A stretch of DNA of 64,000 bases from Nelumbo lutea (taxonomy: Eukaryota > Streptophyta > Magnoliopsida > Proteales > Nelumbonaceae). The position numbers and the translations under genes are program-made. The DNA lies in the NCBI GenBank assembly GCA_022828595.1, contig JAKGHH010000001.1, positions 116,944,999 to 117,008,998 of the forward strand. Reading direction: 5' to 3'. This document shows, one piece after another, positions 1 through 11,305 of this stretch. How positions within the stretch are numbered: the first letter of the stretch is position 1; the number at the start of each line of letters is the position of its first letter. The notes under the pieces were generated by a model. The model searched no databases. It saw only the letters and a program-made list of their open reading frames with translations, and had not been told where the DNA came from.

Positions 1-363
1 AGCTCAGATTTGGATTCATACGAAAACGTGTGAGATGGATGGATCAACGACGATATCTTTTCATGGAACTGCTTTAAGAACTTTTGTCTTAAATTTCGTC
101 AAAAAGGCAATGGTAGGTCGTAGGCCATAAAAGACATATGGAGAAGAAAAGGATAATCTCAAACGCCATTTGAAGACTATACTCTGACTCTTTAACGAAA
201 TAGAGGGAATTTTCTCTTGCTCTTTTAAAAATTTTAAATTGGGCATAGTAGATCCAATTCCAACTCCAGAATAATGAATAGAGAATACAATTGGGGTAGC
301 GTAGGGGAAATCAGCCTCTAGAAAGATGCTATATATATATATATTAAAGTAAGGCTTTCAGGA
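1..363. other. AT-rich sequence, no gene seen
   Basis: I see no convincing coding region, RNA gene or complete repeat here. A short (TA)n run lies near 331-344. Short open frames have no recognisable motif. Confidence 0.5.
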
Positions 364-575
364 GGCTACAGTCCCCATCATTCAAACAAGTGGCCTTCTC
401 ATTTTTTAGAAAACTAGACATGTGCCAACTTCTGAGAAGTTCCTGCTAAATCCCATAGCCCATTACCAGGCTACAGTTCCCCACCATTTAGACACATGGC
501 CTTCTCATTTGTCTAGAAAGCTAGACACATGGCATTTTCTTAGAAGTTGCTGCTAAAGCCCACAACCCACTACCA
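364..575. repeat. Two-copy tandem duplication, about 105 bp per unit
   Basis: Unit 1 (364-468) and unit 2 (469-575) both begin GGCTACAGT and end CACTACCA or CATTACCA. They align over their full length with scattered substitutions, so the duplication is old. The origin is unknown; it could be a repeat-internal duplication. Confidence 0.8.
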
Positions 576-1516
576 CTATTTTCAATCCATTCCTAAAAAA
601 ATGCAAAAAATGCAGAAGTTTCCACTTTCAATCCGTTTTCAATCCATATTCTAATAAATATTGAAAAGCTATTTTTTAAAATAAATATTTCTTAAAATTT
701 TAATAATTATTTAAAATATTAACATTATTGATTCCATAATATAAATTGAACATTACTGATTCCCCATACTTAGTACGGGGTCATTCACTAGTTGAGTATT
801 GATAGAGGGTGACAACAATTGATTTGAGTAATTATGAGGCGAAAAAGAGAATCAAAGCCAAAGCCAAATGAGAGAAGTAGTGGGAATACAATCAAGGATC
901 AAGGAGCCAGCCGTCAACCAAGCTAAATGGAAATGGCATAGAATATCGGAATTTGAAATTTTGAAATGTAGGGAATCAAGATATATGTGCGTAGCTGGGC
1001 AATTATTACAAAGATTATGCTTGGAAGAAAATGGGACATGATCTAGGCATAACATAAGTAAGCACGTTAAATGAGCACTAGATACATAGTTTGACACATC
1101 TTTTTCGAGGGCGGTAAGAGTATTTTAAGGGACAAATATAAAAAAAAATAAAAAATCAAGTGCTCATTGAATATGCTCATTCAAACAAATTTTAAGGGAC
1201 AAGGTTGTGCTTACCTGATCCAAACGGGAGAAAATACCCAATTTTTTAATCTTGGAATGAAGATTACGCTTTAGAATTGCTTTACGTAGCTTTCGTCGAA
1301 AAAATTGGAAGGACACAACTGCTCAAATCTCTTAACTATGGATGTAGAAAAATGATTTGATTTTAGAGGGAAAAATTAAAAGGGACAAAAAAATTAGCGG
1401 TTGGTTCTGATTTGAGCGAATGATTGATAAAGAGAATTAGAAATCACCCAAAGGGCATTTGTGTCTTCTCACATGCCACTTAACAGTTGGTTAACGGTAG
1501 GTATTAAACTAGTATG
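576..1516. other. AT-rich intergenic sequence
   Basis: No gene, RNA or structured repeat was recognised. The stretch ends where the family-B LTR begins with TGTTAGCACC at 1517. Confidence 0.5.
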
Positions 1517-2673
1517 TGTTAGCACCTAATTTTTGCTCGGTCCCTTCTTTGACCCATCTCCTACATTCCGGATACCCGATCAAACCACGCCAGTCACTTT
1601 AAAACATGCTAAAACCCTAAGAAACCAAATTTTAATCCAAATGCCCATAAATCCACTGTTAAATCTACATGATTCCCTTTCGATGGTCTTGATTATGCCA
1701 CATCACCATACTTGATTCCCGATCAAACTTCATCACGTGAAACAAAATCCTTAAACAACTAATCACACAAAATTTCAACACTAAATTCTTGGGTTTAGCC
1801 AATCATCCATCATAAATTCCGTTTCGATGCACATAACATTATGACGCTCCTCGAACCTAAAACACGTGATCTGCACATCATAACACGATCAAACACTTCT
1901 AACAGCCTCATTAGCCCAATTCATACCTACCCACCAAATTTATCCCAAAATTCCCTTGTTTGACCCAACATCAAGCCTTGATTCTATTTTGACGAATTTT
2001 ATTGATCAAAAGCTCACCTGTCATGAATCTCCATCATCCAGGCCTTATTTGACCAATCAGACCCCGCCACCATGTTCAAACACCTAAAGAACCTCAGTAC
2101 ATCAAATTTCACTACCAAACACATCCATTTGATCATCGAAAAAGTATGATTTTATTTTAGACCCTCTCGTTGATTGGAAAACCATAAGCTAAGACCATGA
2201 TATAAACTAAATCAGCCAATCTACACCTTTGATCAAAGATCAACCACTTTCATCATATTCGGGATGATTAAAAATGCCTATCCACCAAATTTCATCCCAA
2301 ACTTCCCCTTGTTTGACCCTTCATCAAACAAAGATTCTATTTCAGTAAGTCTTATTGATCCAAACTTATCAGTCATAGATCTCAATCATCCTAGCCTATT
2401 CGGCCGATCAGACCTCACCACTATGTTTAGAGACCCAAAAAATCCCAACACGTCAAATTTCATGACTAGATTCATCTATTTGACCGTTAAAGTAAAGATA
2501 TACCATTTTAAGGCACCAAATTGAATCGCTACATTAACTGTTCAACCTAGGATCTTAAGAGGGTGGGGACTGATGTCAGCTCCTTACTTGACCCACTAAA
2601 ACACCTGGACCAATGAATTTGAGCTTAATAGGCTTAAAAAGATCAAAATACCAAAATAGACCCCCACTGGAAA

Positions 2674-2678
2674 CTAAA
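2674..2678. repeat. Target-site duplication CTAAA, left
   Basis: CTAAA precedes the 5' LTR at 2679 and recurs at 7609-7613 right after the 3' LTR. This perfect 5-bp duplication confirms a clean copia integration. Confidence 0.95.
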
Positions 2679-2922
2679 TGTTACAAAATTATAGGCTGTA
2701 AATATGTAGTATTAGCCCAATTAGGAATAGCTTTATTATAAGAATTATTCTTTCTTTGATTTTCTTCCTTTTTTGTATCTACAAGGCTGTATGATTTTCT
2801 TCCTTTTTTATATCTACAAGGCTATATGATTTTCTTCATTTTAGTATCTACAAGGCTGTATATATATGTACTATTTTCTAAATTGAAATATATCAATTTC
2901 TTTCAATTCTTATTCTATCACA
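2679..2922 (+). repeat. 5' LTR of the copia element (244 bp)
   Basis: Runs from TGTTACAAAATTATAGG to CTATCACA. It contains three copies of an approximately 33-bp unit with the core ATCTACAAGGCTGTATGATT; the 3' LTR has four. The short TATATATA after the last unit may be the TATA element. Confidence 0.95.
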
Positions 2923-2934
2923 TGGTATCAGAGT
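2923..2934 (+). promoter_or_regulatory. Primer-binding site, initiator-Met tRNA type
   Basis: TGGTATCAGAGT directly follows the 5' LTR. It matches the TGGTATCAGAGC site, complementary to the 3' end of initiator tRNA-Met, used by most plant copia elements; the last base is changed. Confidence 0.92.
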
Positions 2935-3360
2935 TGGAGACTCCAATTCCAGTCTGAAACTAATTATTGGTTTTCTTCCCTCTGCTGCCCAAATGAGCAG
3001 CTTTGAATTCTTTATGTTGCCCAAGTGAGCAGTAGCTGCGATCTCTAGGTCACCCATTCCGAGTGACATTTGCATCTCACCACCCCTACCAGTGGAAGCA
3101 GAATCCCAGATCGGCCCACCCACCTTCACCGGACTCTTTTTCGACGATCGCCTCAGCCTCGGTGTTACTCATGTGGTGTTTGTTTGCCCATTAGGAAAGT
3201 CTTTCCTCTTTGTTCTTTTTTTATATAGTTGATATTTCGGTGCCGCCAGTTGTGGTTTCTTGCTGTTTAGGTGTTGCATCTACTGCCGATTATGTTTAAG
3301 TGTGTTTTATTAGCTTTGCTAGTTGTTAAAAGTTTATTTTCATGTGTTTATGATGGCGGC

Positions 3361-4219
3361 TGAACAAAAGAACTTGGCTATGCCTAGTATTATCCCCATT
3401 CTATCTAAAATCACTGAATAAAAACTAAACGGAACTAATTATTTAGACTGGAGTAAGATTGTTCGTTTGTATTTATGGAGTATCTCTAAGGACAACCATC
3501 TAACTAAGGACCCTCTTATTGATGAGACCCGCACTGAATGGCTAAGGATTGACGTTCAATTGTTTTTGCAAATCCGCAATTCTATTGAGAATGAGTACGT
3601 CGGTCATATCTCTCACTATGAGTTTGTAAAAGAACTAATGGAGTATTTGGCTTTTCTGTTCTCTGGTAAAGAAAATATTTCTCGTATTTTTTATATTTGC
3701 AAGACATTTTATCAGGCTGAACAATAGGATCAGTCTCTTCAGACCTATTTCATGAATTTCAAACGCACTTATGAGGAATTGAACACCTTGTTACTTTTCA
3801 GTACTGATATCAAAGTTCAGCAAACTCAACGTGAACAGATGGCTATTATGAGTTTTCTAGCTGGCCTTAATCCTCAATTTGATGGTGCTAAGTCACAGAA
3901 TCTGTCTAATCCTGAGATTACCTCTTTAAAAGAGGTCTTTACTAGGGTCCTTTGTACAAATACTGGTTCTCATACCTCACCTGTACAACAACGTAGTGCA
4001 CTTGTCAGTCGGAATAGTGGATCAACTGGCCGGTCTCGTTCTCAGAATAGTAGCAGAGGTGGCAGTAATAGTGGTCGAAATGATGGAACTCAAGCCACAG
4101 GGGGAGTAGTTTGGTACTATTGTCATGAACCAAGATACACTAAAAGGACTTGCCAGAAATTGCTAAAGAAAAACCAAGTCTTTTGGGTCTCAGTCAACTC
4201 ATATTGTAACTACGAGTGA
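3361..4219 (+). pseudogene. gag: Copia gag (UBN2-type capsid), broken by stops
   Basis: The plus frame shows copia gag features: the LNGTNYLDWS-type N-terminal motif near 3430, then a helical capsid region including QYFMNFKRTYEELN-type sequence after 3750 and SFLAGLNPQFD near 3855. A Ser/Gly/Arg-rich linker leads to a degenerate zinc knuckle near 4110-4165, where the first Cys appears replaced (WYYCHEPRYTKRTC). Stops occur at about 3419 (TAA) and 3725 (TAG). The product would have been the virus-like particle shell; this copy cannot make it intact. Confidence 0.85.
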
Positions 4220-7200
4220 TGCTCCTCATCCATCGTCAGATCAGACCATTACAATTTCTGCAGATGAGTATGCAAAATTTACCCAGTATCAAGAGGCATT
4301 AAAGAACTCCTCTCAGTCCATCACTGCCCTTGCTGAGTCAGGTGAAACCAATACATGTCTTCTTTCTTCTTCCACTTATTGGGTCATTGATTCTGATGCA
4401 ACAGATCATATGACAGGTAATCATAGTTTCTTTTCCACTTTCCAATCACACACTTTTCCTTCTTCAGTCACCTTAGCAGATGGTTCTATTTCTTTTGTCC
4501 TTGGTTCTGGCACTATCAATCCCACACCAACACTTTGTTATCCATATTGAGTTTACCAAAATTTTCTTTTAATTTGGTATATGTTAGCAAACTCACTCGT
4601 ACTCTTAACTGTTGTATCTCATTCTGTTCTAGTACTTTATCTCCTTTTGAAGCTCATTGTCGGTTGGGGCATCCATCTTTACCTTTGTTAAATAAGTTAT
4701 CTCCTCAGTTTCATGATGTATCTTCTTTAGATTGTGAGTTTTGTCAGTTTGCAAAACATCATCGTCTATCGTCTGTTTCTCGAGTTAATAAAAGGGCTAG
4801 TCATATTTTTGAGTTAGTACATTCAGATGTGTGGGGACCTTGTCCTATTATGTCTAAAACTGGATTTCAATATTTTGTTACCTTTGTGGATGATTTTTCT
4901 CGTATGACTTGGCTTTATTTAATGAAATCTTGTTCTGAGTTGCTTTCACATTTTAAAACCTTTTGTGGTAAAATAAAAACCCAGTTTGATGTGTCTGTAC
5001 AAACATTGCGAAGTGATAATGCCAAAGAATATTTCTCTGATTCCTTCCAAACTTACATGGCTCATAATAGAATTCTCCATCAATCATCTTCTGTTGATAC
5101 TCTATCTCAAAATGGGGTGGCTGAGAGAAAAAATAGGCATCTTCTTGAAACTGCCAAGGCTCTTTTATTTCAAACACATGTTCCTAAACAGTTTTGGGCT
5201 GATGTTGTTTCTACAACATGTTTTTTTATTAATCGCATGTCTTCCACTGTTCTAAATGATCAGATCCCTTATAATATTCTATTTCCTAATAAATTTGTGC
5301 TTCCAATTGAACCTCATATCTTTGGATATTCTTGTTTTGTTCGTGATGTTCGTCCGCGGGTTTCCAAATTGGACCCCAAGTCATTAAAATGTGTCTTCCT
5401 AGGATAATCTCATCTCCAAAAGGGGTACATGTGTTTTTCTCCTCTCTTTAACAGGTATTTTGTGTCAGCTGATGTTACATTCCATGAAAATCTTCCTTTC
5501 TTTACTACTCCATCTACACCTGTGTGTCCACAAGAGGATGATGATCTACTAGCGTACCATATCACCGGTCCAGATGCTAGTGTTGTTCCAATACCCCCAC
5601 CACCACCTTCTCAACCAAAATTACCTATTACTCAAGTCTATTCTCAATGACCTAATCCTCCTGTGACAAGTCCAGCACCGATCTCTTCTTCGTCATCAGA
5701 TCCAATGCCTAGTGATATTGATCTACCTATTTTTCTTCGGAAAGGTAAACGTCAGTGTACTTATCCAATTTCCTCTTATGTTACCTATGATCGTTTGTCC
5801 TCTACTTCTTGTTCGTTTGTTGCCTCTCTTGATTCTGTAGGGATTCCCACAACTGTTCACCGGGCTTTATCCCATCCTGGGTGGCGTGATGCCATACTTG
5901 AGAAAATGAATGCCTTGACTGAGAATGGTACTTGGGATCTGGTTGATTTACTTGCTGGTAAGAAAGCATTTGGATGCAAGTGGGTCATTGTAGTCAAATT
6001 TAATTCTGATGGATCAGTGGCTCGTCTAAAGGCTCGCCTGGTGGTCAAAGGCTATGCATAGACATATGGAGTGGACTATTCTGATACTTTCTCCCCTGTG
6101 GCAAAATTGACTTCAATTCGATTATTTATTTCTCTGGCAGTTACATAAGATTGGCCACTTTACCAGCTTGATATTAAAAATGCTTTCCTGCATGGAGTTC
6201 TTCAGGAGGAGGTTTATATGGAGCAACCACTTGGGTTTGTTGCTCAGGGGGAGTCTAGGAAAGTTTGTCGTCTTCGAAAATCATTGTATGGACTAAAATA
6301 GAGTCCTCGAGCTTGGTTTGGAAAATTCAGTCAGGCAGTAAATAGGTTTGGGATGAGGAAGTGCAAATCAAACCATACTGCTTTCTATAAGCAGTCCACA
6401 TTTGGCATCATTCACTTGTTGTATATGTAGACGATATTGTTATCACTGGGAGTGACACGAAGGGAATCTCATCCTTGAAATCCTTCTTGCAGAGCCAGTT
6501 CAATCTTAAAGATTTGGGGCACCTAAAATACTTCTTGGGGATTGAGGTGGCAAGGAGTAAAAGAGGCATTTTCTTGTCTCAGAGGAAGTATGTTTTGGAC
6601 CTGTTAACAAAAACTGGGAAAGTGAGAGTCAAACCATGCAGTACTCCAATGCTTCCTAACCAGCAATTCACAAAGGATGGAGATGCTTTTGATGATCCTG
6701 ACATTGCTTACTCAATTAGTATTGTAAGTCAATTTATGTCCTCTCCTACAGTGCATCATTGGCCAGCCTTAGAACAAATCTTGTGTTACTTAAATGGAGC
6801 TCCTGGACGGGGGATACTGTATCAGAATCATGGTCACAGTAATATTGAGTGTTTTTCTGATGCGGACTGGGAAAGTTCCAAGATTGATCGAAGGTCCACT
6901 ATTGGCTATTGTGTTTTTGTTGGTGGTAATCTGGTTTTGTGGAAGAGTAAGAAGCAAAATGCGGTGTCACGATCTAGTGCAGAATCTGAGTATAGAGCAA
7001 TGGCACAAGCTTCATATGAGGTTATGTGGATTTCTCAACTCTTAACTGAGGTCGGTCTTAAAGTCTCAGTTCCAGCGAAGCTATGGTGTGATAATCAAGC
7101 TGCGATTCATATTGCTTTGAATCCAGTTTTTCATGAACGAACTAAACATATTGAGATAGACTATCATTTCGCTCGTGAGGAAATTCAAAAAAGCTTGATC

Positions 7201-7323
7201 TCTACAGCATATGTGAAGACTGGAGAGCAGTTAGGAGATATCTTTACAAAAGCTCTTAATGGAGCTCGGATTTCTTATATTTGTAACAAGATGGGCATGA
7301 TTGACATCTATGCTCCATCTTGA
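4220..7323 (+). pseudogene. pol: Copia pol: protease, integrase, reverse transcriptase, RNase H, broken
   Basis: Domains in order. Protease: near 4380-4420, WVIDSDATDHMTG, where the usual DSG is DSD, so the catalytic motif is altered. Integrase: zinc-binding HHCC region near 4650-4760, then the D,D,E core at HSDVWGP, RSDNAKEY and NGVAERKNRH. Reverse transcriptase: 5860-6540, with NAFLHG and the YVDDIVITG active site near 6421-6450. RNase H: SDADW near 6855, AESEYRAM and the C-terminal DIFTKAL. Stops lie at about 5403, 5648, 6058, 6147 and 6298, and a frame change occurs near 6410. The 282-residue frame 6475-7323 is intact through RNase H and ends just before the polypurine tract. Confidence 0.93.
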
Positions 7324-7330
7324 GGGGGAG
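7321..7330 (+). promoter_or_regulatory. Polypurine tract
   Basis: TGAGGGGGAG lies immediately upstream of the 3' LTR, in the position where plus-strand DNA synthesis is primed. The TGA is also the pol stop codon. Confidence 0.9.
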
Positions 7331-7608
7331 TGTTATGAAATTATAGGCTGTAAATATGTAGTATTAGCCCAATTAGGAATAGCATTTATAGGAATTATTC
7401 TTTCTTTGATTTTCTTCCTATTTTAGTATCTACAAGGTTGTATGATTTTTTTCCTTTTTTGTATCTACAAGGCTGTATGATTTTCTTCCTTTTTTGTATC
7501 TGCAAGGCTATATGATTTTCTTCCTTTTAGTATCTACAAGGCTGTATATATATGCACTATTTTCTCAATTGAAAGATATCAATTTCTTCCAATTCTTGTT
7601 CTATCACA
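7331..7608 (+). repeat. 3' LTR of the copia element (278 bp)
   Basis: Starts TGTTATGAAATTATAGG and ends CTATCACA, followed by CTAAA. It has four copies of the 33-bp unit, one more than the 5' LTR, which explains nearly all of the 34-bp length difference. Confidence 0.95.
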
Positions 7609-8591
7609 CTAAAAAATGACAACCTTTTAAAAGTTTATCAAATTTATGTTTTTTGCCACTGTCAGCCCCAAATACGAGGCTGCAACATCTAGAACGCCCC
7701 AATCCCTCATTGGGTGCATGAAATCCATAAGAAGCCTTCTAAAGTTAAGAAAATTTGTTACACAAAGAATGGTTGACTGTAGACTCTTCTCTCTCAAAAT
7801 CTTTGCCTATTTCAGTGAAAGAGCTCTATTGAATCACTTATACCGCAGCTAGATGAATTTCAGACCCATCTTCATCCCTTTTCCTCTATAAATAAAGGCC
7901 CAACTCAAGCTTGAGGGGAGGAGGGCAGTTTCCCAACTTATGTGATACACTCATTCTACTTGAAATCCCGAAATCCCTAATGCCAATCTCAAGCCTCATC
8001 CCTTGTTTCCAAATTTAACACCAAAAATGATCAGCCAGTTCCATTCCTTCCTCAAGTTTCGTTTGAAGTCCTTTCAAGGTTGTACACAAGAGGTAAGCCT
8101 CTCATTTCACCATCTCTCTACTTTATTTTATTTTTCAGATTGCTTAAAGTCTTAAAATCCCGGAGAACTTGCATTCCCAGCTTTCTCCAGATTGAGAAAA
8201 GGAGGTAGAGAGGTGAGGGTCTTAGGGAAACCAGTAAATAAGACCTGATAACATCACCTCAAATCAATTATGGGCGAAGTTGGGGACGTTTTTGCCAGAT
8301 TTCAGGAGCTTTGTGTAATCCTTTTAATTAGTGTTTTGCTAGAAGTTGAGCTTGAATTTCTTCCACTTTGGGCAACTATAGCAGCTTAGAGAGGGGTGCC
8401 TAACACCTTCCCTCTCCCAATCCTTTAAATCCAAAATCTCTCCGTTAGGTGCATTCCTTGGCAAAGAACGGAGTCAATATCAATGCAAGTAAATCGTTTT
8501 TCAAATCTGAAAATGATGGCCTATTTCCTCTAAAAAATGGGTAGCGATTCCATCTCTTTGAACCGACAATGAGCTTCCTAGAGCTCACAAT

Positions 8592-9044
8592 TGGTGACTC
8601 CACTTGGGAGTTTAAGGACCTTTATAGGGAGACGTTTGGGCTCAAGTTCGCACTTACTTATTGTGCGTTGTAAGGCTTAAAGACTAAAAGTTACTGGATT
8701 GCGACTCAAAGTCACACCTCAAGAAGGTCGGGCGTGATAGACCTTCCCAACGCAATCACCCAAAGCCATTTCCATGCCAAAATCAAACCTAAAGTTTCAC
8801 TCAGAACCATACCTTTGTTGAAATCGCAATATGGTTCAATTCCATTACAGCCCTGAACTTTAAAATTGCAACCTCTTACAACTCCGTCGCAACCTAAAAG
8901 TTCAAAAATCGTAACCCAAAAGCCCAAAATTGCAACTCAATTCAGTTCCATCGCAACTCATAAATTTTGTTAAGAACAAGAGGTTAGGGGAGGAAATTTT
9001 GTTGTTAGAATTTCAGCCAATGATATAGTGTAATACCCTTGCCT
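8592..9044 (+). mobile_element. Family-B primer-binding site and internal leader, left copy
   Basis: Two bases after the LTR end lies TGGTGACTCCACTTGGG, where a primer-binding site is expected. The tRNA is not assigned. The next 450 bp have an inverted homologue at about 10095-10532 and include a run of short TTGCGAT/ATCGCAA-type motifs (8805-8960). Homology to the inverted copy stops near 9044, after GATATAGTGTAATACC. No gag frame was found. Confidence 0.6.
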
Positions 9045-10094
9045 AGAAAGTGTAGTACCATCCTAGGCCTTAGCAGGAAAATGCAACCATCACACAAACA
9101 ATAAAGTGGTGTCATCCTAGAAGAAGTCATTTATTTGGTCTTAAGATGGGCATAGGATGAAGCACAAAAGAGGTCAAAATTGACATTTCAATGCAACTTC
9201 CCAAGAGCTGATCTCATAAGAGCATGCACCTACTTAGCCTTGAGATAGGCACAACATGAAGCACATAAGAGGTCAAAATTGGCCTTTTTGATGCTACTTC
9301 CCAAGAGCTAATCTCATAAGGGCATGCATCTACTCAGCCTTGAGAACAACAATCTTGAGTGGCAAGATAGGGTTCTTTAATTATTTCAAACTAAAGCTTT
9401 AGATTCATAGAATTTATTGGATTTTGGTCTTGATTTCAGATTTGATTGAGTTTTTTTTTTATTACCACTTTTGATCTTGGGTGTAACATTGATACCTTAA
9501 AGGGTATTTTGATGTTTTTAGATTAGGTTTTTTCTTTTAAGGGATTTAAGGTTTATTTTGATCTTACCTCCAAGGATACAAATTGCATGTTGCAACACCC
9601 TTAGTGTCCTAGTCTTAATTAGGCTAAGATTCTACTATCCTACTTCCATTTGAGGCTCCTATGTATGGGTACTTTAAGTGCAATGCATGAGGTTGTTGGA
9701 GAGTTCTAAACCCTGAGGTTCCAACAAGGTTGCTAACCTTCAAATCTCCACCCATGGACAAATGGGCTTCTCTGGTTGGTGGGTAGTTTGAAGGTTTTTC
9801 GTAGAGCCTTTGAGGACCAAAATCCAGGGGCACACACCTACTATCCTTCCTCTAATAGGTGAAATGTAATTCTAATTCTATTTACATGAGAGTGTGTGAC
9901 TATGAGTGTTCAAACATGCAAGAGACATGAATATAAAAGAAACAAAGAAGGGGAGAATGCAACCACATGTTTAAGTTTGCAAACATCCTACCAGTCGACA
10001 GCTGGCCACATTTGGGGATTTAATAGAAGCTAAGTTCCCTTAATGCATTTTTAATTAAAATGAACAAATAGGAAAGAGGGTATTGCACTATATC
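9045..10094. other. Spacer between the two inverted family-B arms
   Basis: About 1.05 kb without an inverted partner. It contains a two-copy tandem repeat at 9140-9338. No protein domain was recognised. It may be the remaining internal region of the family-B element or older host sequence. Confidence 0.4.
9140..9338. repeat. Two-copy tandem repeat, about 100 bp per unit
   Basis: Units 9140-9238 and 9239-9338 share GAAGCACA..AGAGGTCAAAATTG and CTTCCCAAGAGCT..ATCTCATAAG blocks, with moderate divergence. Confidence 0.85.
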
Positions 10095-10535
10095 AACTTT
10101 GACCTTGATTGAATTCCATAAGCAAAATTTCCTTCCTTAACCTATTGTCTCTCACAAAATTTTCAAGTGGTGATGAGACTGAACTAAGTTGCGATTTTGG
10201 GCTTCTGAGTTACGATTTTTGAACTTCTGAGTTGCGATGGAGTTGTAAGAGGTTACAACTTTGAAGTTATGGGTTGTAATGGGATTGAACCAGATTGTAA
10301 TTTCAACAAATGTATGGTTCTGGTTGAAGCTTTAGGTTTGATTTTGGTATGGGAATGGCTTTGGATGATTGCACTAGGAAGGTCTATCACACCCAACCTT
10401 CTTGATGTATGACTTTGAGTCACAATCTAGCAACTTTTAGTCTTTAAGCCTAACAACACACAATAACTGAGTGCAGACTTGAGCCCAAATGTCTCCCTAT
10501 AAATGTCCTTAAACTCCCTAGTGGAGTCACCAGCC
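10095..10535 (-). mobile_element. Family-B internal leader and primer-binding site, right copy
   Basis: The inverted homologue of 8590-9044. On the minus strand TGGTGACTCCACTAGGG begins near 10533, just after the LTR end, followed by the same leader with ATCGCAA-type motifs, down to GATATAGTGCAATACC near 10095. Confidence 0.6.
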
Positions 10536-10960
10536 GTGAGATCTGAGAAACTCATGGCTGGTTCAAAAAGATGGAGTCGCCACCCATTTTTTAGAGTAAA
10601 AGGGCCCTCATTTTTATATTCGAAAAACGATTTACTTGCCTTGATAGTGACTCCATTCTTTGGTAAGAAATACACTTAACCGAGAGATTTTGGATTCAAA
10701 GGATTGGAAGAGATGAGGTGTTAGGCACCCCTTTTTAAGCTGCTGTAGCAGCCCAAAACGGGAGTAGTTCAGGCTCAAATTTTGGCAAAACACCAATTAA
10801 CAAGATTGCTCAAAGCTCCTGAAATCTGGCAAAAATGTACCCAACTTCGCTCAGAATTAATTTGAGGTGATGTTATTGGGTCTTAGATACTAGTTTCCCT
10901 AATACCCTTGCCTCTTTACCTCTTTTTCTCAATTTGGAGGAAGCTGGGGATGCAAGTTTC

Positions 10961-10968
10961 CCAGGATT
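10961..10968. repeat. Target-site duplication of the hAT-like element, left
   Basis: CCAGGATT here and CTAGGATT at 13133-13140 match at 7 of 8 bases, the 8-bp size typical of hAT transposition. Confidence 0.75.
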
Positions 10969-11300
10969 AGAGTTGTTCAACAAATGGTAAAAACCAACCA
11001 AACCGACTTGACTCGATTCGAGTTGGTCGGTTTATAAATGAGTTAGGTCGGTTTCGATTTTATTCATTGTAAAATTTGATTTATAGGTTCGGTTCTGGGT
11101 TTTGATTTTGTAAACCGATTTTAAAACAAATTGACTACACCTATCATCATAGTGCTAGATTCTTTTGTTTATTTCTTTTGAAATCTTTTTATACCTTTTC
11201 ACTTTTTCAGTACAGTAATCAATCAATAGCTATCTATCATCCTAATGATAGATTCTATGTTAGGTTGTACCTTTTCCTCATCCCATAAAAATCTAACAAA

Positions 11301-11305
11301 AGACC
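11301..11305. repeat. Target-site duplication AGACC, left
   Basis: AGACC here equals AGACC at 12750-12754, immediately flanking the family-C solo LTR. Confidence 0.85.

Larger units (their letters stand above)
2679..7608 (+). mobile_element. Ty1/copia LTR retrotransposon, structurally complete but inactivated
   Basis: A 4.93-kb element with 5' LTR 2679-2922, primer-binding site, gag, protease, integrase, reverse transcriptase, RNase H, polypurine tract and 3' LTR 7331-7608, flanked by CTAAA on both sides. Integrase lies before reverse transcriptase, which is the copia order. At least seven in-frame stops and a frameshift near 6410 block a full polyprotein. The element is inserted in the left family-B LTR, so it is younger than that LTR. 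Confidence 0.97.
1517..8589 (+). mobile_element. Family-B long LTR, left copy, split by a copia insertion
   Basis: The LTR starts TGTTAGCACC at 1517 and ends GAGCTCACA at 8589. It is interrupted by the copia element 2679-7608 and the duplicated CTAAA, leaving about 2.1 kb of LTR sequence. A TATA-like TATAAATA lies near 7888, just before the probable transcription start. The same sequence occurs inverted at 10536-14503 and in plus orientation at 25520-30381, where near-matching 5-bp flanks support the TG..CA boundaries. I infer a large LTR retrotransposon, probably Ty3/gypsy-like. No protein-coding domain is preserved to prove the superfamily. Confidence 0.75.

Noticed and set aside
9624..9833. 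69-codon frame in the spacer of the inverted LTR block
   Set aside because: Short, no known motif, and inside repeat-derived territory.
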